Source of the DNA: DASXMR01 sp036495525
Lineage (GTDB): Bacteria; Actinomycetota; Actinomycetes; Streptosporangiales; Streptosporangiaceae
Reading direction: 5' to 3'
Assembly (NCBI GenBank): GCA_036495525.1
Contig: DASXMR010000024.1
Span: 1 to 62,511, forward strand
DNA length: 62,511 nt
This document shows positions 8,960 to 17,524 of the stretch, in pieces (the first letter of the stretch is position 1; each line of letters opens with the position of its first letter). Made by a program: the position numbers and the translations under genes. The notes under the pieces were generated by a model. That model was given only the letters and a program-made list of their open reading frames with translations, ran no database searches and was not told where the DNA came from.

Positions 8960-11836
8960 CTAGGCCGGCTGCGCCGGGGCGCCGACCCACAGCAGCCTCG
9001 GCAGGCTGGCTAGGTCCCGGCTGCCGCCCGGTTCCTGCGCGGCGGCCAGCGCGGCCAGCTGCTCGGCTGCCTCCCGGTGACGGGCGTTGCCGGTCCGGTC
9101 AGCGAGGCTGCCCATCAGCGCCGCGGCCGCCGCCGCGGCCGCCTGGTCATCGTCGGCCAGGGCGACGCACGCGGTCAGGCCAGCGTGCTCGGCCGACAGG
9201 TCGGCGTGCGCGCCGGCGGCGGTCAGCAACGGCGCGCAGCTGTCGGCCAGCTGCCTCGCGCCGGCCAGGTCGCCGGCCGCGAGCAGAGCGAGCCCGCGGT
9301 GCACCTGGATGAGCCCGCGCAGGCTCGGGCTGCCGTGGGGGCCGTTCAGCGCTTCCGCCTCGGCGAGGCAGCGCTGCGCCGTCTGCGTGTCGCCGTCGGC
9401 CAGGCTCACCATCGCCAGCGAGTCGTAGTAGCGCGGCCGGGAGTGCCGGTCGCCAAGCTCGCTGGTGGCGGAGATGATCGAGGTGAGCAGCTGCGCCGCG
9501 GCGGCCGTGCGGCCCTGGTGCAGCAGAATCAGGGCCTGCGAGTGCTCGGAGTTGGCCGCGCCGAGCGGGTCACCAAGCCGCAGCTTGAGCGCTCGGGCTT
9601 CGTCCAGCAGCCGCATCGCCTCCTCCGGCTGGCCCGACTGCGCGCGCTGCACGCCGAGCGCGTGCAGCACCCTGGCGATGCCGTAGCCGTCGCCGATCGG
9701 CCGCATCCTGGCCAGCGCCTCGGCGTAGAGCTCCTCGGCCCGGCTGGCCTGCCCCAGCTCGAACGCGATGGCGCCGATGTTGAACAGCGCGCGGCCGGCC
9801 ACTTCCGGCAGCCCGGCCGCGCTGGCCGACTCGGCCGCCTGGCGCAGCCAGCTCTCGGCTTCCTGCGGGCGGTCGCGCAGCCTGGCGGTCACGCCAAGCA
9901 CCCAGCAGGCCCGCGCCCTGACCGCTGCGGCCACGCCTGGCGCGATGTCTGCAATCCGGTCAGCCGCCGCGCAGGCCTGACCGGCGACGCTGGCCGCCTG
10001 GTCGATCTGGGACAGCATCATGTGCGCCCGGCTCTGCACGGCGGCAAGCTGCGCCCGGAGGACCTCCTCGGGCCCGGTCAGGCCAGCCGCGGTGGCCTGG
10101 CACAGTTCGAGCGCCTCGGGGACCTTGCCGCGCTGCAGCAGGCTCTGGGCCAGCCGCCAGCCGACCTCGGCGCGCGCCGCTGGCCGGGCGGGCCTGGCCA
10201 GCGCGGCGCGGTAGGAGGCCTCGGCCTCGCCGGCGCGCTCGGTGTGCAGCAGCAGGTCGCCGCGGGCGATCAGCAGCTGGCGCCTGGTCTGCTCGGGCAG
10301 GTCGCCGGCGGCCAGCAGCTCGCCGGCCTGGTCGGCGGCGCGGCCGCACCGGCCGCCGGCCATCAGCTCGGCGACCCGGCCCGACAGCAGCTCGGCTGCC
10401 TGCGCGCCGCGGCCCGCCTGGGCGTAGTGCCAGCTCGCCTCCAGCGGGTCGGCGAGTGCCTGCGCGCAGTGCCGGGCGGCAAGCTGGTGCAGCTCGGCGC
10501 GGCCGGCCGCGGCGCCGAGCAGGCCGGCGTAGACGTGATCGCGGACCAGCGGATGCAGCTCAGCGCGGGCCGGGTGGTCGACGAGCTGCCTGCGGCGCAG
10601 CTCATCCAGGCCTGCCAGCACGTCGTAGCGGCCGCCAAGCGCCTCGCTGGCGTCGATCAGCCGCCCGTCAAGCAAGTCGACCGGCCGGCGGAACACGGCG
10701 ACGATGCTGACCAGCCGCCGGGCCGCGTCGCTCAGCTCGCCGAGAGTCGACTGCAGCAGGTAGCCGGAGATGCCGGGCTCGGCTTCGAGCCGGTCGATGA
10801 GCGCCGCCGCGCCTGGCCCGCCGGGCCGCAGCTGCCCGAGCGCCAGCCGGATCAGCATCGGGCTGCCGCCGGTGCGCTCGATCAGCGTGTCGGCGAGCGG
10901 TGCGGTGAGCACCGGCCCGGCCAGCTCGGCGGTGAGCGCGCGGGCCTCAGCCCTGGTGAGCCCGCCGAGGCGGTGCGGCGTGAACGCGGCCAGCGGCATG
11001 TCCTCCCGGCTGAGCGCCAGCATCGTCACCACGGCCGAGCCGGCCACGTGCTCGATGACCGTCCGGCCGGCCGGCTCTGCGCGCAGCAGGTGCGCGTTGT
11101 CGATGCAGATCAGCGCGCCGGCCCGGTTCATCGCGGTGGTGATCAGGTAGAGCTGCTCGTGCAGCGGCAGCGAGCGCTCGATGCCGCCCTGCTGGCACAG
11201 CGGGTCCACCTTGCTGTGCCCGTGCCTGGACAGGAAGCGGGCCAGCTGCCTGATGATCGCCTCGGCCGGCGTGGTGATCCCCGCGGTCAGCGTCATCCAG
11301 CAGACCGGCTGCCCGCCGGCCAGCTGCCTGGCCAGGCCGGCCGCGAGTGCGGTCTTGCCGGTACCTGGCAGGCCGCAGACCAGCAGCCGCTGCTCGGCGG
11401 CGAGCCGGCCGCGCAGCTCGGCGAGTGCGCCGGCCCGCTCGACATGGTGGCTGGGCGGCGCGGGGATAGCGGCGAGATCCTCGGGATCGCCGGCGCCGCC
11501 CCGGCCGTCCGGCTGCTGGCTGGCCTGGCTCGGTGCCCGCCGGGCCGGACCAGGCGGCTGCCTGGCCTGGCCGGCGGCAGCGAGGGCCAGCTCGTGCAGC
11601 CGCGCCGCGAGCTCCGGCTCGGCAGACAGCCGCAATGCGGGCAGGAAGAGCGCGGCGACGACCGACGGGTCAGGCTGGCGCTTGGCCTGCTCCAGCCGGC
11701 TGATCTGCGCCTCGCTGTAGCCGACGGCCAGGCCGAGCTCGCGCTGGGTCAGCCGGGCGCGCAGCCGCAGCACCCGAAGTAACGTGCCGAACTCGGCAAA
11801 GGACGAGGCATCAAGCGCGCCACGCCTGGTCAGCAT
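8960..11836 (-). CDS. STAND-type transcriptional regulator: XRE helix-turn-helix, NTPase, TPR repeats
   Basis: 958 aa. Residues about 15-70 form an XRE/Cro helix-turn-helix (L-R-A-R-L-T-Q-R-E-L-G, Y-S-E-A-Q-I-S-R-L-E-Q). An NB-ARC/AAA-like NTPase follows with Walker A G-L-P-G-T-G-K-T (about 160) and Walker B I-C-I-D-N-A-H-L-L (about 250). The C-terminal half is Ala/Leu-rich helical repeats of TPR type up to the end. Such proteins are usually ligand-gated regulators of secondary metabolism or stress genes. No target is obvious from the neighbours. ATG at 11836 is chosen; GTG at 11845 and TTG at 11848 are also in frame, and none has a strong ribosome site. Confidence 0.85.
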   Translation of the reverse strand: MLTRRGALDASSFAEFGTLLRVLRLRARLTQRELGLAVGYSEAQISRLEQAKRQPDPSVVAALFLPALRLSAEPELAARLHELALAAAGQARQPPGPARRAPSQASQQPDGRGGAGDPEDLAAIPAPPSHHVERAGALAELRGRLAAEQRLLVCGLPGTGKTALAAGLARQLAGGQPVCWMTLTAGITTPAEAIIRQLARFLSRHGHSKVDPLCQQGGIERSLPLHEQLYLITTAMNRAGALICIDNAHLLRAEPAGRTVIEHVAGSAVVTMLALSREDMPLAAFTPHRLGGLTRAEARALTAELAGPVLTAPLADTLIERTGGSPMLIRLALGQLRPGGPGAAALIDRLEAEPGISGYLLQSTLGELSDAARRLVSIVAVFRRPVDLLDGRLIDASEALGGRYDVLAGLDELRRRQLVDHPARAELHPLVRDHVYAGLLGAAAGRAELHQLAARHCAQALADPLEASWHYAQAGRGAQAAELLSGRVAELMAGGRCGRAADQAGELLAAGDLPEQTRRQLLIARGDLLLHTERAGEAEASYRAALARPARPAARAEVGWRLAQSLLQRGKVPEALELCQATAAGLTGPEEVLRAQLAAVQSRAHMMLSQIDQAASVAGQACAAADRIADIAPGVAAAVRARACWVLGVTARLRDRPQEAESWLRQAAESASAAGLPEVAGRALFNIGAIAFELGQASRAEELYAEALARMRPIGDGYGIARVLHALGVQRAQSGQPEEAMRLLDEARALKLRLGDPLGAANSEHSQALILLHQGRTAAAAQLLTSIISATSELGDRHSRPRYYDSLAMVSLADGDTQTAQRCLAEAEALNGPHGSPSLRGLIQVHRGLALLAAGDLAGARQLADSCAPLLTAAGAHADLSAEHAGLTACVALADDDQAAAAAAAALMGSLADRTGNARHREAAEQLAALAAAQEPGGSRDLASLPRLLWVGAPAQPA

Positions 11837-11906
11837 CGGCGCCACCAATCACTGACGTTCAGCGCGCCGGGCCGGCGCCATTCCAGGGTAATACGCTCAG
11901 GGCGGC

Positions 11907-12821
11907 TCAGTCGGCGGCGCGGCTGGCGGTCAGCCGGGACTGCAGCCGGCGCATGCCGCGCAGCCAGCGCTCCCGGTCGTCGGCGCGGCGCCGCTCGTAG
12001 GTCGCGACCTCGGGGTGCGGCAGGATCAGGAACTCCTCCCGGCCGATCGCGTCAAGCACGCTGGCGGCAACCTGGTCAGCGGTCAGGATGCCATCGACCG
12101 CGGCCTGCGGGACCGCGGCACGGCTGCTCGCCCTCAGCTGGTCTCCGGCTCGCCGATCAGCGGCCGGCTCCGCCGGCACCTGCTCGGCTGACGAACGGGT
12201 AGCCGCGGCTGCCGTGTCGGCGCCGAGCTCGCGCCGGCTGGTCGCGCCCAGGTTCGTCCTGACGGCCTGCGGGCACAGGCAGGACACCCGGATGCCCTGG
12301 TCCGCGTAGGTGATGGACAGCCACTCGGCGAGCGCGACCAGCGCGTGCTTGGTCACCGAGTAGGGTGCCGAGCCGAGCTGGGTGAGCAGGCCGGCCGCTG
12401 ACGCGGTGAAGACCAGGTAGCCGTCGCCGCGCTCCAGCATGCCGGGCAGCACGGCCCGGCACAGGTAGACGTGGCTCTGCACGTTGATCGCCCAGATCCG
12501 CGACCAGGCCTCGTTGCTGACCTCGACGCCGCCGCCGACGATGATGCCGGCGTTGGAGCAGAGCAGGTCGACCCGGCCGTACTCGCGCTCGGCCCGCTCG
12601 ACGAGCTGGCGGGCTGCGGCCTCGTCGGCCAGGTCGGCGGTCACCGCGAGCGCCCGGTGCCCGGCGGCGCTCAGCCCGGCGGCCACCTGCGCCGCGCCGT
12701 CCCCGTCGGCGTCGGCCACCACCACGCCGGCCGCGCCTGCGGCGGCCAGGCACTCGCAGAGCGCGCGGCCGATCCCGCTGGCCCCGCCGGTGACGACCGC
12801 GACCCGGTCGGTGACCTGCAT
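11907..12821 (-). CDS. Short-chain dehydrogenase/reductase
   Basis: 304 aa, classical SDR. The cofactor motif T-G-G-A-S-G-I-G is at about 11-18, the N-A-G motif at about 90, and the catalytic Y-S-V-T-K lies in the active-site helix. An unusual Ala/Arg-rich insertion of about 35 residues (about 205-240) separates the substrate loop from the C-terminal helix, which makes it longer than the usual 250 aa. It starts 14 bases after the stop of an acyl-CoA dehydrogenase gene on the same strand. It is therefore probably co-transcribed and acts on a hydroxy- or keto-acyl or steroid-like intermediate (inference from context). Confidence 0.88.
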   Translation of the reverse strand: MQVTDRVAVVTGGASGIGRALCECLAAAGAAGVVVADADGDGAAQVAAGLSAAGHRALAVTADLADEAAARQLVERAEREYGRVDLLCSNAGIIVGGGVEVSNEAWSRIWAINVQSHVYLCRAVLPGMLERGDGYLVFTASAAGLLTQLGSAPYSVTKHALVALAEWLSITYADQGIRVSCLCPQAVRTNLGATSRRELGADTAAAATRSSAEQVPAEPAADRRAGDQLRASSRAAVPQAAVDGILTADQVAASVLDAIGREEFLILPHPEVATYERRRADDRERWLRGMRRLQSRLTASRAAD

Positions 12822-12835
12822 GCCGGCCGCCCCGC

Positions 12836-14113
12836 TCAGTGCCTGAGCGCGGCACGGGCGGCGCCGTCAGCCCAGGCGGCCAGGTCGGGGTCGCCGGCGA
12901 TCAGGTCCGCGTACTTCTTCCTGGCCTCCTCCCGCTTGGCCGGGAAGTACTCACTCGGCCACAGGCCTTCCTGCGGCTGGTAGCCCTTGAGCACGTTGCG
13001 GGCGACGGTCACCTTGTGGACCTCGTCGACGCCGTCGGCGATGGCCATCGTCGGCGCGCTCGCCCACATCGCCTGCAGCGGGGTCAGGTTCGTCGTGCCG
13101 AGCGAGCCGAGGATGTGCAGCGCCCGGTAGGACACCTCGCGGAGCACCTTGGCGCAGGTGTACTTGCACGCGGCGATCTGCGTCCTGGCCAGCCGGGTGC
13201 TCGAGTTGTCGATGGTCCACGCGGTCCACAGCACCATCAGCCGCAGCATGTTGATCTCGGCGTAGGAGTCGGCGATGGCCTGCTGCACCATCTGGTGATC
13301 GGCGATCACCTGGCCGTGCGACTCCCGGCTGAGCGCCCGCTCGCACATCATGTCGAAGGCGAGCTTGACCTGGGCCACGGTGCGCATGGCGTGATGGATG
13401 CGGCCGCCGCCGAGCCGGCGCTGGGCCAGCACCCGGCCGCCGTCCTCCGGGCCGAGCAGGTGGTCAAGCGGCACCCGGACGCCGGAGTACCTGATGTGGT
13501 TGTGCAGCTGGGGGTATTCCAGGATCTCGACGCCTGGCGTCTCGCGCGGCACCACGAACATCCCGTTGGTGCACATCACGAAGATGATGTCGGCCCGCGA
13601 GCCGGCGCTGGTGAACCACTTCTCGCCGTTGATGACCCATTCGCCGCCGTCGCGCGTGGCGCTGGTGCAAAACAGGCTGGGGTCAGAGCCGCCCTGCGGC
13701 TCGGTCATCGAGTAGGCCGAGAACAGTTCCTGGTTCATCAGCGGCACCAGCCACCGCTGCTTCTGCTCCTCGGTGCCGTAGGCGGCCAGCATCTCCATGT
13801 TGCCGGTGTCCGGCGCAGCGGTGCCGAACACGACCGGGGCCGACCGGTAGCGGCCGAGGATCTCGTTCAGCAGCGCGAGCTTGAGCTGCCCGAAGCCCGG
13901 GCCGCCCAGTTCCCGGTCGAGGAAAAGCGCCCACAGGCCGCGGTCCTTCACCTGCTGCTTGAGCGGGTCGGCTAGCGCCTTCGCCTTCGGGTTGCGCGAG
14001 TAGGCCGCGCCGGGGAAGACCAGGTCCAGCGGCTCCACCTCGGTCCGGCAGAACTCCTCGACCCAGTCGAGCTGCTCCTGGAACTCTGGCTCCGTCGAGA
14101 AATCCCACGCCAC
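12836..14113 (-). CDS. Acyl-CoA dehydrogenase family protein
   Basis: 425 aa, flavoprotein fold of the FadE type. The FAD-loop segment Y-S-M-T-E-P-Q-G-G-S-D-P (about 138-149) and I-N-G-E-K-W-F-T-S-A (about 165-174) are characteristic. The C-terminal region around Q-I-A-A-C-K-Y-T-C-A-K-V fits the long-chain or APH-fused-type clade. It should catalyse alpha,beta-dehydrogenation of an acyl-CoA with transfer of electrons to ETF. The GTG start is supported by GGAGG five bases upstream. It leads a two-gene unit with the downstream SDR, preceded by a palindrome at 14151-14165. Confidence 0.9.
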   Translation of the reverse strand: MAWDFSTEPEFQEQLDWVEEFCRTEVEPLDLVFPGAAYSRNPKAKALADPLKQQVKDRGLWALFLDRELGGPGFGQLKLALLNEILGRYRSAPVVFGTAAPDTGNMEMLAAYGTEEQKQRWLVPLMNQELFSAYSMTEPQGGSDPSLFCTSATRDGGEWVINGEKWFTSAGSRADIIFVMCTNGMFVVPRETPGVEILEYPQLHNHIRYSGVRVPLDHLLGPEDGGRVLAQRRLGGGRIHHAMRTVAQVKLAFDMMCERALSRESHGQVIADHQMVQQAIADSYAEINMLRLMVLWTAWTIDNSSTRLARTQIAACKYTCAKVLREVSYRALHILGSLGTTNLTPLQAMWASAPTMAIADGVDEVHKVTVARNVLKGYQPQEGLWPSEYFPAKREEARKKYADLIAGDPDLAAWADGAARAALRH

Positions 14114-14150
14114 GGCGTCCTCCGGGAAGAGAGAGTGACCTCCAGCGTAC

Positions 14151-14165
14151 TAGAACCGGATTCTA
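14151..14165. promoter_or_regulatory. TAGAA-n5-TTCTA palindrome upstream of the acyl-CoA dehydrogenase
   Basis: TAGAACCGGATTCTA has perfect five-base arms and a 5-base centre, ending 38 bases upstream of the acyl-CoA dehydrogenase start, where an operator would be expected. It resembles the TetR-family KstR box (TAGAAC-n2-GTTCTA) but with one extra centre base, so the cognate regulator may differ. Confidence 0.55.
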
Positions 14166-14232
14166 AAAACAGGCCTGGCGATGCGCCCTGAGCCCCGCGC
14201 GGCCTGGCATAGCCCGGTCGCTGGTCACGCCG

Positions 14233-15174
14233 CTAGTCAGGCGTGAGCCCGGCGATGGCCTCGACCGCGGCAAGCCGGGCCTGCGCAGCGCGGCCTGGGT
14301 CGGCCCCGGCCCGCCTGGCCAGCTCCAGCGTGGTGGCGAGCCTGCGCAGACCCTCCCACACCAGGCCGGCGGCCCACAGGTCCTGCTCGGCCACGGGCCA
14401 CGGCCGCGCCTCGGCTATCGCCGCCCGGCTGGCGGCGAGCCTGGCCGCCAGCACTGGCCGCTGGCCGTAGACGTGATACCAGTACAGCGCGGTGCTGGCC
14501 GCGAACAGCACGGGCAGCACATGCGGCGTGAAGTCGATGATCGCGATGACCTGCTCGCCGGCTAGCAGCACGTTATCCGGGCCGATATCACCGTGCACGA
14601 GCTGCGCGGGCAGGGCGGCGAGGGCGCCTTGATGCTCAGTCAGGCGGGCGACAGCCCGGAGTGCCCCCTCGGTGGCGAGCCGGTAGTACCGCAGCAGCGC
14701 AGGCAGCTCAGCAATCAGGAAGCCCGGGTCAGTCACTTGCTCGAACACCGAGCCGGGATCCGGCGCATAGTCCTGACTCAGGTTGCTGAGCGCCACGTGC
14801 AGGCCGCCAACCGCGCGCATGACCACCACTACCTGCCCGGCCGACGGGTCCAGTGCTAGCTCGCCTGGCAGGAACTCCTGCAGAAAGTAGCCCTCAGGCG
14901 TGATCAGCTGCCCGGTCCCGGTCCTGACGACCTCCGGCTGCCGGATGCCGTAGGTACTCAGTGCCCGCAGCCTGGCGAGCAGGGCAATTTCGGCAGGCCG
15001 GCCGGCCGGCTTCAGCAGGTACGTGCCACCCGATGTGATCACCTTGCGCACAGCCGCCCGGCCGGATGGCAGCCGTTCCAGCGACCGCACCGAGCCGATG
15101 TCGTACCGGGCCAGCGCGGATCGAGCCGCCTCATCGTCGCGGCCGGCACTGGCAGGGTCAGTCACGCTTCCCAT
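14233..15174 (-). CDS. Aminoglycoside phosphotransferase-family kinase-like protein
   Basis: 313 aa, APH/choline kinase fold. The catalytic loop is L-V-H-G-D-I-G-P-D-N-V (about 210-220) and the metal-binding motif A-I-I-D-F-T-P (about 229-235). In the N lobe, V-R-K-V-I-T-S-G-G-T-Y-L-L-K supplies the ATP-binding lysine region. Family members phosphorylate small hydroxylated molecules; this substrate is unknown and drug resistance should not be assumed. The ATG at 15174 is chosen because 35 upstream in-frame residues look non-coding. It is divergent from the VapBC operon. Confidence 0.8.
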   Translation of the reverse strand: MGSVTDPASAGRDDEAARSALARYDIGSVRSLERLPSGRAAVRKVITSGGTYLLKPAGRPAEIALLARLRALSTYGIRQPEVVRTGTGQLITPEGYFLQEFLPGELALDPSAGQVVVVMRAVGGLHVALSNLSQDYAPDPGSVFEQVTDPGFLIAELPALLRYYRLATEGALRAVARLTEHQGALAALPAQLVHGDIGPDNVLLAGEQVIAIIDFTPHVLPVLFAASTALYWYHVYGQRPVLAARLAASRAAIAEARPWPVAEQDLWAAGLVWEGLRRLATTLELARRAGADPGRAAQARLAAVEAIAGLTPD

Positions 15175-15290
15175 GATCCCGGCTCCCGCCCTACTCTGAC
15201 CGCGCCGTCGGGGCAGGCGACCATGATCCGGAAGGATTATTGCTGCCCGGACGCCGCCCATTTTCTTTCGTGATCGCATCTAGCGGCTAC

Positions 15291-15325
15291 CTCTACATAT
15301 CCCACGCTACGCAGGCTATGTATAA
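15291..15325 (+). promoter_or_regulatory. vapBC promoter with operator-like inverted repeat and perfect TATAAT
   Basis: CTCTACATATCC (15291-15302) and GGCTATGTATAA (15314-15325) form imperfect inverted arms (10 of 12 match) around TACATA/TATGTA. The right arm overlaps a perfect TATAAT -10 box (15321-15326), which lies three bases before ATG and six before GTG of vapB. The layout fits autorepression by the VapBC complex and a leaderless or nearly leaderless mRNA. Confidence 0.55.
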
Positions 15326-15329
15326 TGAG

Positions 15330-15563
15330 ATGGTGAAGAGCATCACGATCACTATCCCCGAGGATCTCGACGAGCGCGCTGCCGCGGAGGCTCGCCGGCG
15401 CGGGATCTCGAAATCAGAGCTGATCCGGGAAGGCCTGGGCTGCGTGATGCCGGCGGTGTCCGACCAGCCAGACGACGACCCGTGGCGCGCGCTCGGGGGG
15501 TTCGGCACCGAAGGGCTCTCAGCAGAACCTGGCGAGATCGACAGCCTCGTCTATGACCAGTGA
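15330..15563 (+). CDS. vapB: Ribbon-helix-helix antitoxin, VapB/CopG type
   Basis: 77 aa. The N-terminal strand K-S-I-T-I-T-I-P-E-D-L and helices E-A-R-R-R-G-I-S-K-S-E-L-I-R-E-G-L form a ribbon-helix-helix DNA-binding domain. The acidic C-terminal half (about 45-77) should wrap the toxin. A start at ATG 15330 or GTG 15333 is likely, because TATAAT directly precedes them and no ribosome site exists; an upstream ATG at 15318 overlaps the -10 box. Its stop overlaps the toxin start by four bases (GTGA), so the two are translationally coupled. Confidence 0.85.
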   Translation: MVKSITITIPEDLDERAAAEARRRGISKSELIREGLGCVMPAVSDQPDDDPWRALGGFGTEGLSAEPGEIDSLVYDQ

Positions 15564-15970
15564 GGTTCGCTGATACAAGCTGGTGGGTCGCCTGGGCACT
15601 GCCCGGTGATGTCAGGCACCACCAGGCGATGGGCATGCTCGCCTCTCTTGGCAAGTCCGAACAGGTGCTCACCAGCAACCTCGTTGTCGGGGAGACCTGG
15701 ACCTTCCTGCGACGCAAGGACCGCCACCGGACAGCAGTGACGTTTCTCGACCGGATTGATGCTCTCGTCCACGATGGCCGGCTCGTCCTTCACCGTGTCG
15801 GCCCGGACCAGGAGGCAGCCGCGCTGGACTGGCTGCGGCAACACGATGAGCGGGTGTACTCCTACGTCGACGCCACGAGCTTCCGGATCATGAGAGACCG
15901 CAGGCTGCGGGAAGCGCTCGCCTTCGACCAGGACTTCGCTGCCGCCGGGTTTGTCGAGGTGCGAGCCTAA
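15560..15970 (+). CDS. vapC: PIN-domain ribonuclease toxin, VapC type
   Basis: 136 aa PIN domain. The first acidic residue lies in R-F-A-D-T-S-W-W, the second in V-V-G-E-T-W (about 43-48), and the C-terminal acids in Y-V-D-A-T-S-F and A-F-D-Q-D-F. These residues coordinate Mg/Mn for RNA cleavage. The GTG start overlaps the antitoxin stop. Length and order match type II VapBC modules. Its activity would be held in check by the upstream antitoxin. The gene ends 37 bases from a convergent VOC gene. Confidence 0.9.
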   Translation: MRFADTSWWVAWALPGDVRHHQAMGMLASLGKSEQVLTSNLVVGETWTFLRRKDRHRTAVTFLDRIDALVHDGRLVLHRVGPDQEAAALDWLRQHDERVYSYVDATSFRIMRDRRLREALAFDQDFAAAGFVEVRA

Positions 15971-16007
15971 GCGCGGTCAGGACTACGGCGCCGGGCGATG
16001 CAGGCTC

Positions 16008-16379
16008 TCAGCTACCGTGGATCGCTACCGCGTAGCCGTCGGGATCGCGGAACACGAAGGTCCGGCCGATCGGCGTGTCGAACGGATCGGTCAGGATAAC
16101 CACGCCGTGCTCCTCCATCTGGTCGTGCAGTGCCTGCGCGTCGTCGGCATGCAGCGACACCAGCAGTCCCAGCCCAGCCGGGCCGGCCTCCAGATCGGTG
16201 CCGGGCAGCACTTCCCTGACTGCGAACGGGATCGGCGTGGTCTCGAACGTCACCATGCCCACCACGCCGGGCGGCGCTGGTGTGCGTCGCAGGCCAAGTT
16301 CCCGCTCGTAGAAGGCGACCGAGCGGTCAAGATCACGGACTTGCAGGCCAATGAAGTCGGGCCCGGTGACGTGTGCCAT
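16008..16379 (-). CDS. VOC superfamily protein
   Basis: 123 aa glyoxalase-fold protein. It has an early D-F-I-G-L-Q-V-R-D-L-D-R-S-V-A-F-Y-E segment, a central V-S-L-H-A-D-D and the C-terminal F-V-F-R-D-P-D-G-Y-A-V-A-I-H. These fit a metal-binding VOC monomer with two beta-alpha-beta3 modules. The substrate is unknown. The ATG at 16379 follows a GGGGAGAGG stretch about 11 bases upstream; a start 30 bases further up would place that stretch inside the coding region. About 140 bases without a gene separate it from egtD upstream. Confidence 0.8.
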   Translation of the reverse strand: MAHVTGPDFIGLQVRDLDRSVAFYERELGLRRTPAPPGVVGMVTFETTPIPFAVREVLPGTDLEAGPAGLGLLVSLHADDAQALHDQMEEHGVVILTDPFDTPIGRTFVFRDPDGYAVAIHGS

Positions 16380-16516
16380 ACCCGATCTGACCTCTCCCCG
16401 GCCGGCCATTCATCGGCCTGGCCGTCCGAGTTCTATAGACAGCACGAATGGCTGATACAAAGATCTAAAGCCAGCGAGGGTTGCCGATACAACGGCCAGC
16501 CAGTGCTCAGCAGCTG

Positions 16517-17488
16517 CTAGCCGCGGCGGCGGGACAGCGACAGGCCGAAGTCGCCGTCCTGGTCAGTCCAGAACCTGGTCATCTCCAGGCCGGCCGCGGC
16601 TAGCTCCGACTCGACACCCGCGCGGCGGAACTTCGCCGATATCTCGGTGCGCATCTGCTCGCCGGCGGCGAACGGCACGGTCAGGTCGAGGTCGGCCACG
16701 GTGACTTGCTGGTCGCGCAGCGAGCGCAGCCGCATCTCGATCCACTCGTGCTCCGCGTCCCAGACCGCGACGTGCTGGAACGCGTCGACATCGAAGTCGG
16801 CGGACAGCTCCCGGTTGATCACCAGCAGCACGTTCTTGTTGAACTCGGCGGTCACGCCGGCTGCGTCGTCATACGCCCGCCGCAGTCGTGCCGGGTCCTT
16901 GACCAGGTCGGTGCCGAGCAGGAAGGTGTCGCCGGGCCGCATCGCCGCGCTGACCCTGGCCAGGAAGTCCCGCCGGTCAGCTGGCTGCATGTTGCCGATC
17001 GTCGAGCCGAGGAACGCGATCATCAGCCCGCCGCCGGAGGGCAGGCCGGCCAGCGACTGCTCGAAGTCGCCGACGACGGGCTCGACCCGCAGCGACGGGT
17101 ACTCGCCGGCGAGCGCCTCGGCGGCGTCGGTCAGCACGGTCGGGTCGACGTCGAACGGCACGAACCGGCGCAGGGTGCCCTCGGCGTCCAGCGCGCTCAG
17201 CAGCAGCCGCGTCTTCGCCGAGGTACCGCTGCCGAGCTCGACCAGGGACGCGGCCCCCGCCAGGCTGGCGATGTCGGCGGCGTGCTGCCGGAGAATCCTC
17301 GCTTCTGCCCTGGTGGGGTAGTACTCGGGCAGCCGGGTGATCTCGTCGAACAGCTCGCTGCCGCGAGCGTCATAGAAGTACTTCGGCGGCAGGCTCTTGG
17401 GGCTAGCGGTAAGTCCGGCGCGAACGTCAGCGCGCAGCGCGTCGAGGTACCGGCCGGGCCGTCGCCCCAGGCGGAACTGTGTCGCCAT
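16517..17488 (-). CDS. egtD: L-histidine N-alpha-methyltransferase, ergothioneine biosynthesis
   Basis: 323 aa, about the length of characterised EgtD. It should make hercynine from histidine using three S-adenosylmethionines. Visible features are P-K-Y-F-Y-D-A-R-G-S-E-L-F-D (about 35-48), the SAM loop E-L-G-S-G-T-S-A-K-T (about 84-93), F-V-P-F-D-V-D and F-L-G-S-T-I-G-N, all typical of the family. It is third in the operon, 36 bases after egtB. No egtC lies between them, which is where that gene sits in mycobacterial-type clusters. Confidence 0.95.
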   Translation of the reverse strand: MATQFRLGRRPGRYLDALRADVRAGLTASPKSLPPKYFYDARGSELFDEITRLPEYYPTRAEARILRQHAADIASLAGAASLVELGSGTSAKTRLLLSALDAEGTLRRFVPFDVDPTVLTDAAEALAGEYPSLRVEPVVGDFEQSLAGLPSGGGLMIAFLGSTIGNMQPADRRDFLARVSAAMRPGDTFLLGTDLVKDPARLRRAYDDAAGVTAEFNKNVLLVINRELSADFDVDAFQHVAVWDAEHEWIEMRLRSLRDQQVTVADLDLTVPFAAGEQMRTEISAKFRRAGVESELAAAGLEMTRFWTDQDGDFGLSLSRRRG

Positions 17489-17524
17489 CAGCTTTCAGCG
17501 CTCCCTGTCGTCGTCGGGTCGGGG

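Noticed and set aside
9077..11782. Very long open frame antisense to the STAND regulator gene
   Set aside because: Low-complexity Arg/Gly/Ala/Gln translation with no domain; it is the GC-driven shadow of a gene with clear HTH, Walker and TPR features.
15240..15329. Longer vapB starting at 15240
   Set aside because: The extra residues would cover the promoter, operator arms and TATAAT box and show no RHH homology.
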